Virus record (IMG/VR): IMGVR_UViG_3300035670_000075
Location: 41,388-105,387 of that record
DNA length: 64,000 nucleotides
Direction: 5' to 3' (one strand)
Origin: a virus
Under the pieces are notes generated by a model. That model made no database searches. It saw nothing but the letters and a program-made list of their open reading frames with translations, and was not told where the DNA came from. The translations under genes were made by a program, and so were the position numbers. Positions 1 to 8,562 of this stretch are shown one piece after another (the stretch's first letter is position 1; each line of letters starts with the position of its first letter).

Positions 1-784
1 CAGACTGCAAATCTTTGGCGATTGGCGCTAACAGGTGCGGCATGTCATCGTAAAAACCAAGCTCTGCACCATTCTTCAGGTCGATGCCGACCATGCGGAA
101 AACGTTCGGTTTGTTATTACTGACCCATTGCACGATTGCACTGTTGAGGAAGTTTGACTTACCCCAACCCTTAGTTCCAGCAGCCAAATAAGATGCGTCA
201 CGACCGACGTAAATCTTTTTACCTTCAGCACTTTCGCCGAGGTAGATATTTAGCGGGTGTGGATCAGGATTTTGGTATTCAGCGTGGGCGGAAACTTCAT
301 TTGCTGCTGACTGCTCAACAACCTGCGCCACCTTTTCTTGTACAACCGCAACAGGCATCTGCTCACTTCTTTGTTGCATCTTCTTCAGTGCCGCCAAAGC
401 CTGCTGATACCTCGCGCTAACAGATTTGAGTTCGCCAGAAAGATGCTCGACTTGTGCGACGTACTTACGCTCAGCCTCGTTGCGCGCCGCTGCAATATCA
501 GCGGCGCGAGACTTCTTCAGCGCATCGAGTGCGCTTGAAGTCACCTTCAGTTGGCGCGTGACCGACTTGAAATCGGCTTCTAATTTATCGTAAGCCAGTC
601 TCAGGTCGGCAAAGCGGCTTTTAATCGCGTCAATCTTGCCTATCAGTTTGGTTTTCTCGCCATTCTTCCACTGACGCCACCGGGCGTCGTAGCGCTTCCA
701 TAGTTCTTTGTGAGCTATCAACGCTCCCCACATCGCCGTGGGGACGATAAAGAACGCTGCCAGTGTCCAGTTTGGATCAAGCAT
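1..784 (-). CDS. FtsK/SpoIIIE-type DNA translocase ATPase (partial, C-terminus beyond window)
   Basis: The first 261 residues are visible and the rest lies left of base 1. A hydrophobic N-terminus (about residues 5-22) is followed by a long charged coiled coil (about 35-150). Next comes a Walker A P-loop, GTKGWGKS, and then VGIDLKNG and MPHLLAPI, which match the order and spacing of the FtsK motor domain (Walker A, then the 'IDPK...PHLL.P' segment). FtsK/HerA motors pump double-stranded DNA. The ATG at 784 overlaps the stop of the upstream membrane-protein gene by 8 bases, so the two are translationally coupled. The substrate is unknown: conjugation-like transfer, packaging or plasmid-like maintenance are all possible. 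The family call is firm and the role is inferred. Confidence 0.8.
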   Translation of the reverse strand, partial: MLDPNWTLAAFFIVPTAMWGALIAHKELWKRYDARWRQWKNGEKTKLIGKIDAIKSRFADLRLAYDKLEADFKSVTRQLKVTSSALDALKKSRAADIAAARNEAERKYVAQVEHLSGELKSVSARYQQALAALKKMQQRSEQMPVAVVQEKVAQVVEQSAANEVSAHAEYQNPDPHPLNIYLGESAEGKKIYVGRDASYLAAGTKGWGKSNFLNSAIVQWVSNNKPNVFRMVGIDLKNGAELGFYDDMPHLLAPIAKDLQS

Positions 785-2561
785 TTGCTGCTCCTTCGAG
801 TTTGAAATTAGCCCACATTCCTGAGTCTATTTCCGGTTGGATTTTTTTAGTTCCGTAGCGCGATATATGCCCGTCATTGCATTTGAATGCTTCTTGAGCA
901 GTTGACGCTTTTTCGCCCAACACAACCATCCGGTAACGAAACTTGCACGTCCAGTCATTACAATTTTCAATGACACGTCCATTTTCGTCTAAACCAGGAT
1001 GCCCAAACCCTTTTCCAGTCACTTCATCCCACGACTGACTTAGCTTGGCGATTTCATCAGAAACCGATGCGGTTTCATGTGCCGATTCAACAACGCCAGC
1101 AGGCATTGCAAAATCACGTTGCGATGCACGGCTTAAAAAATCAATCACGTCAGCTTTCTGCTGGACTGGTTCAACATCTCCAAAACTAACGGCAACAGCC
1201 GTAGCGCCCTGGACTGGGTATTGAACCACTGCGTCATGACTTCCACCGTAGGCTGTTACACCAGCACTGGCAACCACTGGTGAAGATGTGGCGCTGAATC
1301 CGCCGCCGAACACGCTGCCTTGTGCGCTTGGTTGCTCTTTGGCGGGTTCTTTTCTGGTGGTTGGGCGTGGCGGTACGGGGTCGTTATCGCCATCATCATC
1401 GCCAATACTTGCCAATTTGTCTCTGGCTTTTTCAATTTGCCGAGAGAAAAATCTTTTTGCCGCGCCAGGCAGAATAGATGCTTCATTATCTGCAACCTCG
1501 TCAATAATAGTGCCGTCATCATCTCGCAAAAATCTTAACTGCCCCTTATACATGACATGCAGCGCCCATAAAATAGCGAAACTCGCCGTCATAGCCAATA
1601 GCGTAGAGACTCTTTCAGGTGACGTTCCTACCAACTCGCCAATGCGATGTATCGCAGGCATATAAACATCGCCACCTGCGCTCCCGCTTTTAATTACAGA
1701 CTGGTCGTATTCTCTCTGCGCAATAACAACCGCCTGCTCTGCCGCGTTCAACTGCTGAGCATACTGATGGTACATTGAATACTTACCAAGTTCAGCCTGT
1801 AATTGAGCTATCAGCGGTGAGGTTGTTTCTGCTGGCTTTGATTGCTTAATTCTGTTCCAGTCGTCGCATACAGCCTTCGCTGCTGATTTCATCAACCCAT
1901 AGGACGTTGTTTTAGGCGTACATGATTGGTCGGTGATTTGTCCTCTGGTAAACTCGGCGTTGTATTGAGCATTCCAAAATTCGGCAACCTGCTTATTGTA
2001 AACGATCATCTTGCTTTCATTTGCAGCGTTAAGACGCTCGCGTTCAGCATCTATTTGAGCTTGTATGCTGCTGTACTTGGATACGTTTTCAGATAACTCA
2101 GATTCGCTGAATTTCCCGCCAGCACCAACTTTACTCAGTTCATTAACTGGAACTCCCGCTATTCTTGCCATTTGATTTTTTGCGGCATCCAAGTTTGAGC
2201 TTGAAGCGGTAACACCGGCAGAGCTTACGATGCTTTTAACCCTGTAGTCATTGAATACATCGGTGAAAAATGATGTCATCGAGAACATGGTAATAACAAG
2301 CGTAAGCCCATTCACAATGCGCGCGCTATTGGCAAGTCCATGATCCCCGATTTCAAGCGCAATAATTTCAGTTGCAATTAGCATTCTTCTGATGTAAACC
2401 AGCCCAATTGCAAAGCCAATGAGGATTGCTTGCGTGAGTTCATCATCTGACATGCGCGCCCATGTGTACGCTTCAGCAGCGAATACCAAGATCAGCATCC
2501 CCCATATGGCTGTGCTGTAGTTTGCGGCTATATCAGTTCTCTGTCTGTTGGTAACTGCCAT
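777..2561 (-). CDS. Multi-pass membrane protein with coiled coil, unknown function
   Basis: 594 residues from the ATG at 2561, which follows AGGAG by 7 bases; a GTG at 2564 is the alternative. Hydrophobic segments lie near residues 18-36, 43-60, 80-104 and 320-340. A Glu/Ala/Asn-rich coiled coil lies near 165-215, and a Pro-rich linker near 385-410. The C-terminus (last about 90 residues) is a compact domain with an NDWTCKFRYRMVVLG segment. The start overlaps the stop of the lytic transglycosylase gene (TGATG) and the stop overlaps the FtsK-like gene, so the three form one operon. I do not recognise the family. An inner-membrane partner of the ATPase is plausible but inferred. Confidence 0.75.
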   Translation of the reverse strand: MAVTNRQRTDIAANYSTAIWGMLILVFAAEAYTWARMSDDELTQAILIGFAIGLVYIRRMLIATEIIALEIGDHGLANSARIVNGLTLVITMFSMTSFFTDVFNDYRVKSIVSSAGVTASSSNLDAAKNQMARIAGVPVNELSKVGAGGKFSESELSENVSKYSSIQAQIDAERERLNAANESKMIVYNKQVAEFWNAQYNAEFTRGQITDQSCTPKTTSYGLMKSAAKAVCDDWNRIKQSKPAETTSPLIAQLQAELGKYSMYHQYAQQLNAAEQAVVIAQREYDQSVIKSGSAGGDVYMPAIHRIGELVGTSPERVSTLLAMTASFAILWALHVMYKGQLRFLRDDDGTIIDEVADNEASILPGAAKRFFSRQIEKARDKLASIGDDDGDNDPVPPRPTTRKEPAKEQPSAQGSVFGGGFSATSSPVVASAGVTAYGGSHDAVVQYPVQGATAVAVSFGDVEPVQQKADVIDFLSRASQRDFAMPAGVVESAHETASVSDEIAKLSQSWDEVTGKGFGHPGLDENGRVIENCNDWTCKFRYRMVVLGEKASTAQEAFKCNDGHISRYGTKKIQPEIDSGMWANFKLEGAANA

Positions 2562-3661
2562 CACACTTCTCCTGTTTTGATTAATGGTTCTATGTCAGCG
2601 TAAACTTGTTGTGACTTAATAAATGACGCAAACTTGTTTGCTGCGTTTACGGTATTAAACTCAACGTGAATATGACCTCCTGTTGAGCCTTTTGATGATT
2701 GCTTATACTCATCAATTACATCAAAATCTTTATCTTTCATCCCGGCAGATAACAGCCATCCATTAATTTTGCTTGCATAGTTGGCGCTCTTGTCGTGCTC
2801 AGAGATTATGAAATCCAAAGCCAATCCATCCGTATGCAGGCTTTCTGGTTTTTTATTTTTGTGCCACGCATCATTGAGCGACGTAAACCTAATAAAAGAG
2901 CTATCAACATCGGCTTTCTGAATCATTCCAGCTAAAATCCAGATAGCCTCATGGCTATCTCCGCCTTCAACAGCCTGCCCGTATCGACCTCCTTTGATCA
3001 CTAGCTCGCTTTTTTGATACTGCCTAAAATCTGAGGTTATATTTGCAACGTAGGCTCTTGTTTCTTTGAATGGAGGAATCGTGTTTTGGTACTTGCGCAC
3101 GTTACCTTGTCCGGCGTTATATGCCGCCAAAGCCAAATCAACAGAGCCAAACATTTTCAGTAACTTGGCGAGATAAGATGCTCCGCAATCTAAATTTTTA
3201 TCTATGTCGAAAATGTATTCTTGCTCAAGACCGCATTCACCGCTTGCAGTAGCAGGCATCAACTGAGTTAAGCCTGAAGCACCTTTTGGTGAGCTAATGT
3301 TTTCAATCCATACCGATTCCTTCGTTATAAGCGAACGAAACAAATACTTGTCAATGCCGTGGCTATCAGCATAGCAATCTGCTTTATTGCGCTTTCCTTC
3401 CACTTCGGCGCAATTGCCAGTAATGGGCTTGTTATTTAACAAAAAATCAAACGACAACTCCTGTTTGGCAATGCTTGCAGAAGCACTTCTAATATAAAAA
3501 TCAAAGCCTGGAATACTCGGCATCTTGAGGAAATCGAAAGCCACCATGACAGCTATGATGCATAGTGCTGGCGCAATGTTGTACCGTAACGGATACCTGT
3601 CATTCCAAAAAACCTTAACCACGATTAAGGTGATAATTACTCCAAATATAGACTCGTTCAT
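2561..3661 (-). CDS. Lytic transglycosylase (SLT) fused to M15-type peptidase domain
   Basis: 366 residues with two hydrophobic segments at the N-terminus (about 5-20 and 28-45) that should anchor it in the inner membrane. Residues about 95-215 carry the SLT fold: a catalytic Glu in TKESVW, then GASGLTQLMPATA and LALAAYNAG. The last 100 residues carry HTDGLALDF and GGHIHVEF, the zinc-ligand pattern of M15 D,D-peptidases. It should cut both glycan strands and peptide cross-links of peptidoglycan. It heads the operon with the membrane protein and FtsK-like ATPase, which suggests local wall opening for a trans-envelope machine. The SLT call is firm and the M15 call is good. Confidence 0.85.
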   Translation of the reverse strand: MNESIFGVIITLIVVKVFWNDRYPLRYNIAPALCIIAVMVAFDFLKMPSIPGFDFYIRSASASIAKQELSFDFLLNNKPITGNCAEVEGKRNKADCYADSHGIDKYLFRSLITKESVWIENISSPKGASGLTQLMPATASGECGLEQEYIFDIDKNLDCGASYLAKLLKMFGSVDLALAAYNAGQGNVRKYQNTIPPFKETRAYVANITSDFRQYQKSELVIKGGRYGQAVEGGDSHEAIWILAGMIQKADVDSSFIRFTSLNDAWHKNKKPESLHTDGLALDFIISEHDKSANYASKINGWLLSAGMKDKDFDVIDEYKQSSKGSTGGHIHVEFNTVNAANKFASFIKSQQVYADIEPLIKTGEV

Positions 3662-3791
3662 TGTTTGATTCTTCTATGTGATTGATATATGATTTGCACA
3701 TATACTCGTATACCAAATACTATATCATAACGATATATGATGCAAGCATATATGCGTCACATATCGCCAAACGCGACACAAAGGATATACA
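3662..3791. promoter_or_regulatory. Divergent AT-rich control region with repeated GATATATGAT
   Basis: Intergenic DNA between the divergent transglycosylase operon and the RHH-like gene. It has two identical direct copies of GATATATGAT at 3684-3693 and 3732-3741, and related CATATAT or CACATAT words between and beside them. ATCAT/ATGAT arms around 3725-3741 form a small inverted repeat. This looks like an operator array for an RHH or similar repressor, possibly the adjacent RHH-like protein. No single promoter stands out. Confidence 0.45.
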
Positions 3792-4166
3792 ATGGCTGCG
3801 CAAGCTAAACTTACTGATGAGTTAAATCGTGATGAATGCCTCGGTGATGAGGTATTCATGGGGAGAGTTATCGCTGTGGCGGAAGGAAAACCGAAAGTAA
3901 AGCAGCTATCAGTGCCGGGTGTTCTTTTTGATGAATGCCAAGAATCGTCGAGAGCGCTTGGACTGCCGTTTAATGAGTGGATCGTTCAAGCCATGCGTGA
4001 CAAGCTTGCGCGTGAGCGCGGCGTATCTTTATTGACGGAACCCGATATAAAACTGATAGAGGAAACGGCGCGCAGAATGGCTGAGCAAGTCGGTGATGTA
4101 GTTGCGGAAAGAACCGCTGGTCAGTACGGAATGCTGATCGAGCTATGCAGGAATGGAAAAGACTAA
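3792..4166 (+). CDS. Small ribbon-helix-helix-like DNA-binding protein
   Basis: 124 residues; the ATG is preceded by AAGGA at 7 bases. Residues about 37-75 have the RHH pattern: a beta strand (VKQLSVPG) followed by two helices ending in FNEWIVQAMRDKLAR, as in Arc/CopG/HicB-type regulators. The remaining helices may oligomerise. It is transcribed away from the wall-hydrolase/FtsK operon across a control region with repeated sites, so regulation of that operon is a reasonable inference. No closer family is recognised. Confidence 0.6.
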   Translation: MAAQAKLTDELNRDECLGDEVFMGRVIAVAEGKPKVKQLSVPGVLFDECQESSRALGLPFNEWIVQAMRDKLARERGVSLLTEPDIKLIEETARRMAEQVGDVVAERTAGQYGMLIELCRNGKD

Positions 4167-4204
4167 AAAAAACGCCGCCATAAAAAAATCAGACGGCGCG
4201 AAGC

Positions 4205-4247
4205 GAGAAAAGAAAAGCAGTGCATAGCCTCCATGCCATGCACTGCT
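4205..4247 (-). terminator. Rho-independent terminator of the tail/late operon
   Basis: A perfect 10-bp stem (4216-4225 with 4238-4247, arm AGCAGTGCAT) has a 12-nt loop. On the minus strand it is followed by a T-rich tract, TTTTCTTTTC. It lies just past the tail tube stop at 4340. A weaker CGCCG/CGGCG hairpin at about 4172-4198 may end the plus-strand RHH gene. Confidence 0.8.
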
Positions 4248-4339
4248 GATACCTATAAGAACTCCATTTGAGCGCCATTCAGCCAGCGCACATCTTCGCC
4301 TGAAATCCATTGGCTAGGGTTCATGCTGGCTGTATTGAT

Positions 4340-5902
4340 TCACTCAAAAACGCTGATTTGACCGCAGAAGCTTACGCTGTTGCCGTCGCTGTCAGTTCCC
4401 GTCCACTTTGCCGCCGTCCATTCAGCTTCGGCGGTACGCGGGCCGTCGTTTTCACCGGCAGTCGGGGCGAAGCTCATGGTTACTTCAGCCGCGCTGAAGA
4501 TCACCAGTTTGCCTGCGCCAGCGCAATCTTTCTCCTGCAACTTCAGGTCGATGCGCGACTTACAGTTGCGTTTCATCCGGTCGTAATACTTCACGGAGTT
4601 ACCCACGAACAAGAACGTCACGCTGCCAGTCAGGTTGACATGATTCAGGTGAAAGTTGGTGTTGTAGTAACCCGCCAAGCTATCAGGGTTGTGTGCGTCA
4701 ACACCGCATTTGGTGGTGCGAATGCCAGCGTAGCGTTCTTGCATGTTCCACGAACCGCTGGTGATGCAGAACGCGCCTGTCGTGCCTTCGGCACTGGAGT
4801 TGGTCGTGAATACCATATTCGCGCCTACCAACGGATCGGTGATGGACGAGGCGGTGACGGTGGTGTGGTACGGGGCAGAAACGGCATCGTCTTCTTTGGG
4901 GTTGTAATCCAAATCGGAAGTAACTACCGCCGTAAAGTTGCCGGTAGCGGTGCTTTCGATGTCGCAAGACATTTCAAAACCGCTGATGGCAACACCGTTG
5001 ATCCGGCGATAGAACGGAATACCGGAGTCGGACTCGTTGACTTGAAAGGTTTTGAAGGTGTTGCTGTCGCGGATGTACTTCGCCCGCACAAACGTCACCG
5101 CCACACCAGCTTCAGCCAGCAATGCGCGCGGGCCTTTGACGGTAATCTTGTGTGCGCCAGGGGTGCTGGTATCTTTGTCTTCGACCAAGAAAGGCTCATC
5201 GTTGGCGGAGGCGTTAATTACCAATCCGCTCATCTTGATGAACTGACCGATACCCACGTTAGCCAACCAGCCGTCGGTTGCGCACGCAATGTGGTAAGTG
5301 TCCGGCGTGCCAGCGGTAACGGTGATAGTGACGGTACGCGACGCGCTTTCTTGCGCAACCCAACCCGTATTATTGGTCATCACGGAGGGGATGAAATCGT
5401 CGAACTTGTCGTCGAGGCGCAGCGAATCTTCAACGGAGAAGCCAACGTCAAAGCCGTTGACGACGCGATGACCGTAACGCAAATCTTCAGAGATAACCGC
5501 ACCGGCTTCGTCATCGTAGCTCGCGCTGTCTTCAATGCCGCCGCCCTTGTAAACCAGTTCCTTCACGGTAGGCGGGACGGTAATACTGATCAACGTGTCG
5601 GTACTGAATGCCGCACCGTCAACCGTCAGCACATGGGGGTCGGCGCTAGTATCCACCGCTACCACATAACGGGTTTCGCCAGCCAGGGTGCCGCCATTGA
5701 TAAGTACGGGATGACCGGCTACCAAGCCGTCAAACTTGCTCGGCGATGCGGCGGCAACGGTAATGTCGTTGTCATTCAGCGCGCCATCGACTGCGGTGAA
5801 CGTGCCGGTGCGGGTTTCCAGTTCGTACTGACCGCGATTGGTTTCTTCTTTGTACACCAAACCAACGCGAGCAGCGGTAGGGGTAGAGACTTGGGTTGTC
5901 AT
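4340..5902 (-). CDS. Phage tail tube protein with inserted beta modules
   Basis: 520 residues from the ATG at 5902, which follows AGAGGA by 9 bases; an in-frame start at 5941 lacks a ribosome site. The core (SEDLRYGHRVVNGFDVGFSV and later ISGFEMSCDIESTATGNF) has the alternating beta pattern of phage tail tube (Phage_tube_2-like) proteins. Residues about 43-112 and 190-275 are two copies of a small beta module carrying DTSADPHVLTV or a related string, also found in the tail terminator and connector. The protein is longer than usual tube subunits, in line with the insertions. It is separated from the rest of the late operon by a plus-strand cargo island. Confidence 0.75.
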   Translation of the reverse strand: MTTQVSTPTAARVGLVYKEETNRGQYELETRTGTFTAVDGALNDNDITVAAASPSKFDGLVAGHPVLINGGTLAGETRYVVAVDTSADPHVLTVDGAAFSTDTLISITVPPTVKELVYKGGGIEDSASYDDEAGAVISEDLRYGHRVVNGFDVGFSVEDSLRLDDKFDDFIPSVMTNNTGWVAQESASRTVTITVTAGTPDTYHIACATDGWLANVGIGQFIKMSGLVINASANDEPFLVEDKDTSTPGAHKITVKGPRALLAEAGVAVTFVRAKYIRDSNTFKTFQVNESDSGIPFYRRINGVAISGFEMSCDIESTATGNFTAVVTSDLDYNPKEDDAVSAPYHTTVTASSITDPLVGANMVFTTNSSAEGTTGAFCITSGSWNMQERYAGIRTTKCGVDAHNPDSLAGYYNTNFHLNHVNLTGSVTFLFVGNSVKYYDRMKRNCKSRIDLKLQEKDCAGAGKLVIFSAAEVTMSFAPTAGENDGPRTAEAEWTAAKWTGTDSDGNSVSFCGQISVFE

Positions 5903-6049
5903 AGCAAAAATCCTCTGATAGTGAAATTGATTGTCAATCAATGAGTTGACACGCCTTTCACTATAGGGGAAGATGCGTGTATTTAATGTATTTTTTGTGT
6001 TAAATGTAGCGCTAAGCGTTGTTGCATGTCATAAAATCGGGTAAACTAA
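5903..6049. promoter_or_regulatory. Divergent promoter region between tail tube and cargo island
   Basis: AT-rich spacer between the minus-strand tail tube gene and the plus-strand genes. A TTGACA-like box lies near 5932-5938 on the minus strand side, and GGGTAAACT lies just before the plus-strand gene. A CACTATAGGG string at about 5958 resembles the core of a T7 promoter but lacks its upstream half. Confidence 0.35.
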
Positions 6050-6340
6050 GTGTCAACAGAGAAAAACCACCAGTCCAACCCTGATGCGAAACTCAGGATG
6101 GAAAACTTGGGAGAGCCAATTAAAGAGTTTCGTATCCGTCCAGTGGCGGTCTATCTTTCTGACCGGCTTGGTATTTCGTACAAAGCCGCTTATATCAGGG
6201 TTTTGAGAGTGGTGCGTGAAAAGATGGTCGAGCACGATTATTTTGGCGCGCACGACAGGCTTATTCGCGCCGAATACAAAAAAATCGGCGGCACGATTTT
6301 GATCAGCCGCGAGGCTGTGGTGAAGTATTTTTTATCTTGA
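6050..6340 (+). CDS. Small protein of unknown function (cargo island)
   Basis: 96 residues if translation begins at the GTG at 6050. An internal ATG (residue 17, near 6098) preceded by CAGG is an alternative. The sequence is basic and helical, with YLSDRLGISYKAAYIRVLRVV resembling a helix-turn-helix, and ends in KIGGTILISREAVVKYFLS, a pattern common in helix-turn-helix DNA-binding proteins. It is first of four tightly spaced genes with the HU-like protein and Dam methylase. DNA binding is likely and the target is unknown. Confidence 0.55.
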   Translation: MSTEKNHQSNPDAKLRMENLGEPIKEFRIRPVAVYLSDRLGISYKAAYIRVLRVVREKMVEHDYFGAHDRLIRAEYKKIGGTILISREAVVKYFLS

Positions 6341-6344
6341 GGGC

Positions 6345-6665
6345 ATGAGAATGGAAAGAGGCACATTGATTCGTGAGTTGCAGAGAGTCATGCGTGATGA
6401 GAATGGCGACGAGGGTACGCCGACACAGGCGTTAATTGGCGATGTGTTTGATTCGCTGTGTACGTTTATGCATTCGCAATTGGCGGCTGGTGAAGACATT
6501 CGTTTCCCCGGCGTATGTCGCGTATTCGCCAAAGAGACGGTAAAGACATCACGCCAAAACCCGCGAACCAAAAAAAAGTTGCCAGGTCGCCGCAAGATGA
6601 TGCTGAAAGTTAAAGCTATCGGCGAACTTGCTGCCGAGTTTAATGAATCGGCGGTTGAGTTGTGA
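6345..6665 (+). CDS. HU/IHF-family DNA-binding protein
   Basis: 106 residues. The order ALIGDVFDSL, GEDIRFPGVCRVFAKET and RQNPRTKKKLPGRR matches the HU/IHF fold: helices, then the beta arm with the 'NPRT' signature. This family bends and compacts DNA. ATG codons at 6345 and 6351 both lie near GAGGG; the second has better spacing. It sits between an HTH-like gene and a small gene overlapping its stop. Phage HU homologues often act in replication or packaging, but no such role can be shown here. Confidence 0.8.
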   Translation: MRMERGTLIRELQRVMRDENGDEGTPTQALIGDVFDSLCTFMHSQLAAGEDIRFPGVCRVFAKETVKTSRQNPRTKKKLPGRRKMMLKVKAIGELAAEFNESAVEL

Positions 6666-6922
6666 AGTGGGCGCAAAGATACCCTACGGTTGGTGCTGTC
6701 GCCAAGGCATCGCTTGAAACGTTGCGTCAGTACGATACAAACCTGCCAGAACCAACAACGGATGTTGAGCGAACTGTGCGTAAGCGCATTACGCGCAGAA
6801 TCGACGACATGACGGCTCAGCAAGTCAGGGAGCAATCGCCGGATGTTGCTGACGCTTTCAACCGAATATTTGATAAGTTGGCGGATAAGGGTGTTAAAGT
6901 TCCCGGCGCGAGAAGGTTTTGA
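6662..6922 (+). CDS. Small protein of unknown function
   Basis: 86 residues from a GTG that overlaps the end of the HU-like gene by 4 bases. The sequence is charged, mostly helical, with no cysteines or membrane segment. Its stop overlaps the ATG of the Dam methylase (TGATG), so it is coupled to both neighbours. No family is recognised. Confidence 0.55.
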   Translation: MKWAQRYPTVGAVAKASLETLRQYDTNLPEPTTDVERTVRKRITRRIDDMTAQQVREQSPDVADAFNRIFDKLADKGVKVPGARRF

Positions 6923-7539
6923 TGGCGAGGCTTGATAAGCAGTTTGAATCTGCAACTGTCGAGTGGTCAACGCCGCCAGATATATTTAAGCCGCTTAATG
7001 ATGAATTCGGATTCACTCTTGATGTGGCGGCGAACAGCCAAAACACACAATGCAAGAATTTTATATCAAAAGAGCAAGATGGACTTGTTGCGGAGTGGAT
7101 CGGCGTCTGCTGGTGTAATCCGCCATACGGAAGAGACATAAAGAAGTGGGTTAAAAAAGCCGTAATCCACACATGGGATGGAGTTACAACGGTAATGCTT
7201 ATTCCTGTACGGTCTAATACCGTGTGGTGGCATCAGTTGTGTATCCCGTTTGGTGAAATAAGGTTTGTTAAAGGGCGACCGAAGTTTGGTGGCGCTGACA
7301 AAGGACTTCCGTGGCCGCTTGCGGTTGTTGTTTTTCGCGGTAAGCCTTCGATTATTGCTGAAGTCTTGACTTGCGATATTTGCGGAAAAGAAATCACCGA
7401 CTTTGACAACGACCTTTTCCATCACACCGGAAAACTGCACGGCGAGAAAAATTCACATATTCACCTGTGCGGCGGATGTCATAACCAGGCGCTAATGGAA
7501 ATTGACTTTGATTTGTTGATTCAGCAGGGGATTATTTGA
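6922..7539 (+). CDS. dam: Phage N6-adenine DNA methyltransferase (Dam type)
   Basis: 205 residues from the ATG at 6922. The N-terminus EWSTPPDIFKPLNDEF, then FTLDVAA and the catalytic CNPPYG motif, are those of the phage Dam family (PF05869), which methylates adenine using S-adenosylmethionine. The C-terminal extension (from about residue 150) has CDICGKEI and CGGCH, a probable zinc-binding knuckle not usual in the family. No restriction enzyme is nearby, so the likely use is protection of phage DNA. It is last gene of the cargo island and is followed by a GC-rich hairpin at about 7551-7567. Confidence 0.85.
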   Translation: MARLDKQFESATVEWSTPPDIFKPLNDEFGFTLDVAANSQNTQCKNFISKEQDGLVAEWIGVCWCNPPYGRDIKKWVKKAVIHTWDGVTTVMLIPVRSNTVWWHQLCIPFGEIRFVKGRPKFGGADKGLPWPLAVVVFRGKPSIIAEVLTCDICGKEITDFDNDLFHHTGKLHGEKNSHIHLCGGCHNQALMEIDFDLLIQQGII

Positions 7540-7835
7540 ATACTCTAATTCCCGCGCGCTGCGCGGGCGACGAGAAAAAACCACGCGCCCCAAAGACCTC
7601 GCGTGCGTGCTTGCACACGATAAAATGCACGCTGGCATCGTAATGCAACGGGCTTTGCTTTTTTGCCGAAACAAAGTCAAGGGGTTGTGCTAACAGCCCC
7701 GCCTAAATTCAATCACTCTCATTCCAACGCGGAGCGTGGTGAAGAGAAAATAAGAACCCTCCAGTCCTTTCAGGGTATGGTTTGCGCCCATGATAGCCAC
7801 CAGTTACGGGAATAACTGGTGGCTATCGAAAACGC
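7540..7835. other. Intergenic hairpin region between convergent genes
   Basis: No credible gene. It holds a GC-rich hairpin (CCCGCGC/GCGCGGG, about 7551-7567) after the Dam gene, a smaller ACCCT/AGGGT hairpin near 7757, and a perfect 15-bp stem at 7792-7806/7813-7827 (arm GATAGCCACCAGTTA, 6-nt loop). The last lies 9 bases past the tail terminator stop and may end that minus-strand transcript, although no T tract follows on either strand. Confidence 0.5.
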
Positions 7836-8507
7836 TCACCCCTTAACCAACTCCGCCCACCAGTTATACGAACAAATCCGCGTCCGATAACCGTCCTTGC
7901 GTTCATTGGTAGTTTCCACGCGGCGGCGCACGCCGTTACTAACGGTGAAATGCAATGAACCACATGTCCAGTCCTTGAAAATCGCATCGCAGCGGTCTTT
8001 GAAATCGAAACTGACAAACGCACTTTCAGGGACATGCAAGCGAATATCCAGCAAGCCTTCCAGCTTCCAACTCGGCGGCGAATAGCACAGATGCGATTCG
8101 CGCTCGCCGACCATCTCCAATTCCACATATGGCTTATCTTGCGGTAACTCGCCAACAATCCACTTGCCGCCTTCGTCCGTGGTGATGAAGTAAGCAGGCG
8201 TGTACCACATGAACAACTGCTCGTCACCATCGCCTGACGCGGATGTAACTGACTCTGCCACGGTGATGCTGAAGGGTGAAACTGACGTGTTGACAGCCGC
8301 GATGGTGAATAGCTTGCCGTTGTTCGCGCCAAGTCCGTCGCGCGACTCTAGCCAATGACCAGGCTCGAAGCCGTCGAACGCGCCGATGTCGCTTGACTGG
8401 AACTTGTTTGGCGCGACAGCATCGATGGTGCCGGATTGCAGCAGACCCCATCCGTCGATAAAACGCTGCTCTATATCGCCGACAATATCTGCGTGCTTAG
8501 TGTACAT
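7836..8507 (-). CDS. Tail terminator-like protein with inserted beta module
   Basis: 223 residues from the ATG at 8507. A longer frame to 8657 is open but its Arg-rich first 50 residues overlap the upstream gene and look spurious. The N-terminus (DIVGDIEQRFIDGW) and C-terminus (CDAIFKDWTCG...TRICSYNWW) look like tail terminator proteins (gpU/DUF4128 type), which cap the tail tube at the head end. Residues about 38-105 hold the AVNTSVSPFSITV module also seen in tail tube and connector. Position next to the tail chaperone fits. Confidence 0.6.
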   Translation of the reverse strand: MYTKHADIVGDIEQRFIDGWGLLQSGTIDAVAPNKFQSSDIGAFDGFEPGHWLESRDGLGANNGKLFTIAAVNTSVSPFSITVAESVTSASGDGDEQLFMWYTPAYFITTDEGGKWIVGELPQDKPYVELEMVGERESHLCYSPPSWKLEGLLDIRLHVPESAFVSFDFKDRCDAIFKDWTCGSLHFTVSNGVRRRVETTNERKDGYRTRICSYNWWAELVKG

Positions 8508-8562
8508 CGTGACTACCCCATACAGTAAAGCCGGGCAGGTATCTCTACCTGTCCGGCTTGGG

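Noticed and set aside
4310-5944. Long open frame on the plus strand opposite the tail tube gene
   Set aside because: It is the antisense shadow of a gene with clear tail tube features and a good ribosome site; the plus-strand product has no family pattern and the frame is a by-product of codon bias.
5955-5966. CACTATAGGG, like the core of a T7 promoter
   Set aside because: The upstream half of the T7 consensus is missing, no phage RNA polymerase gene is seen, and CTATAG strings occur in several coding regions here.
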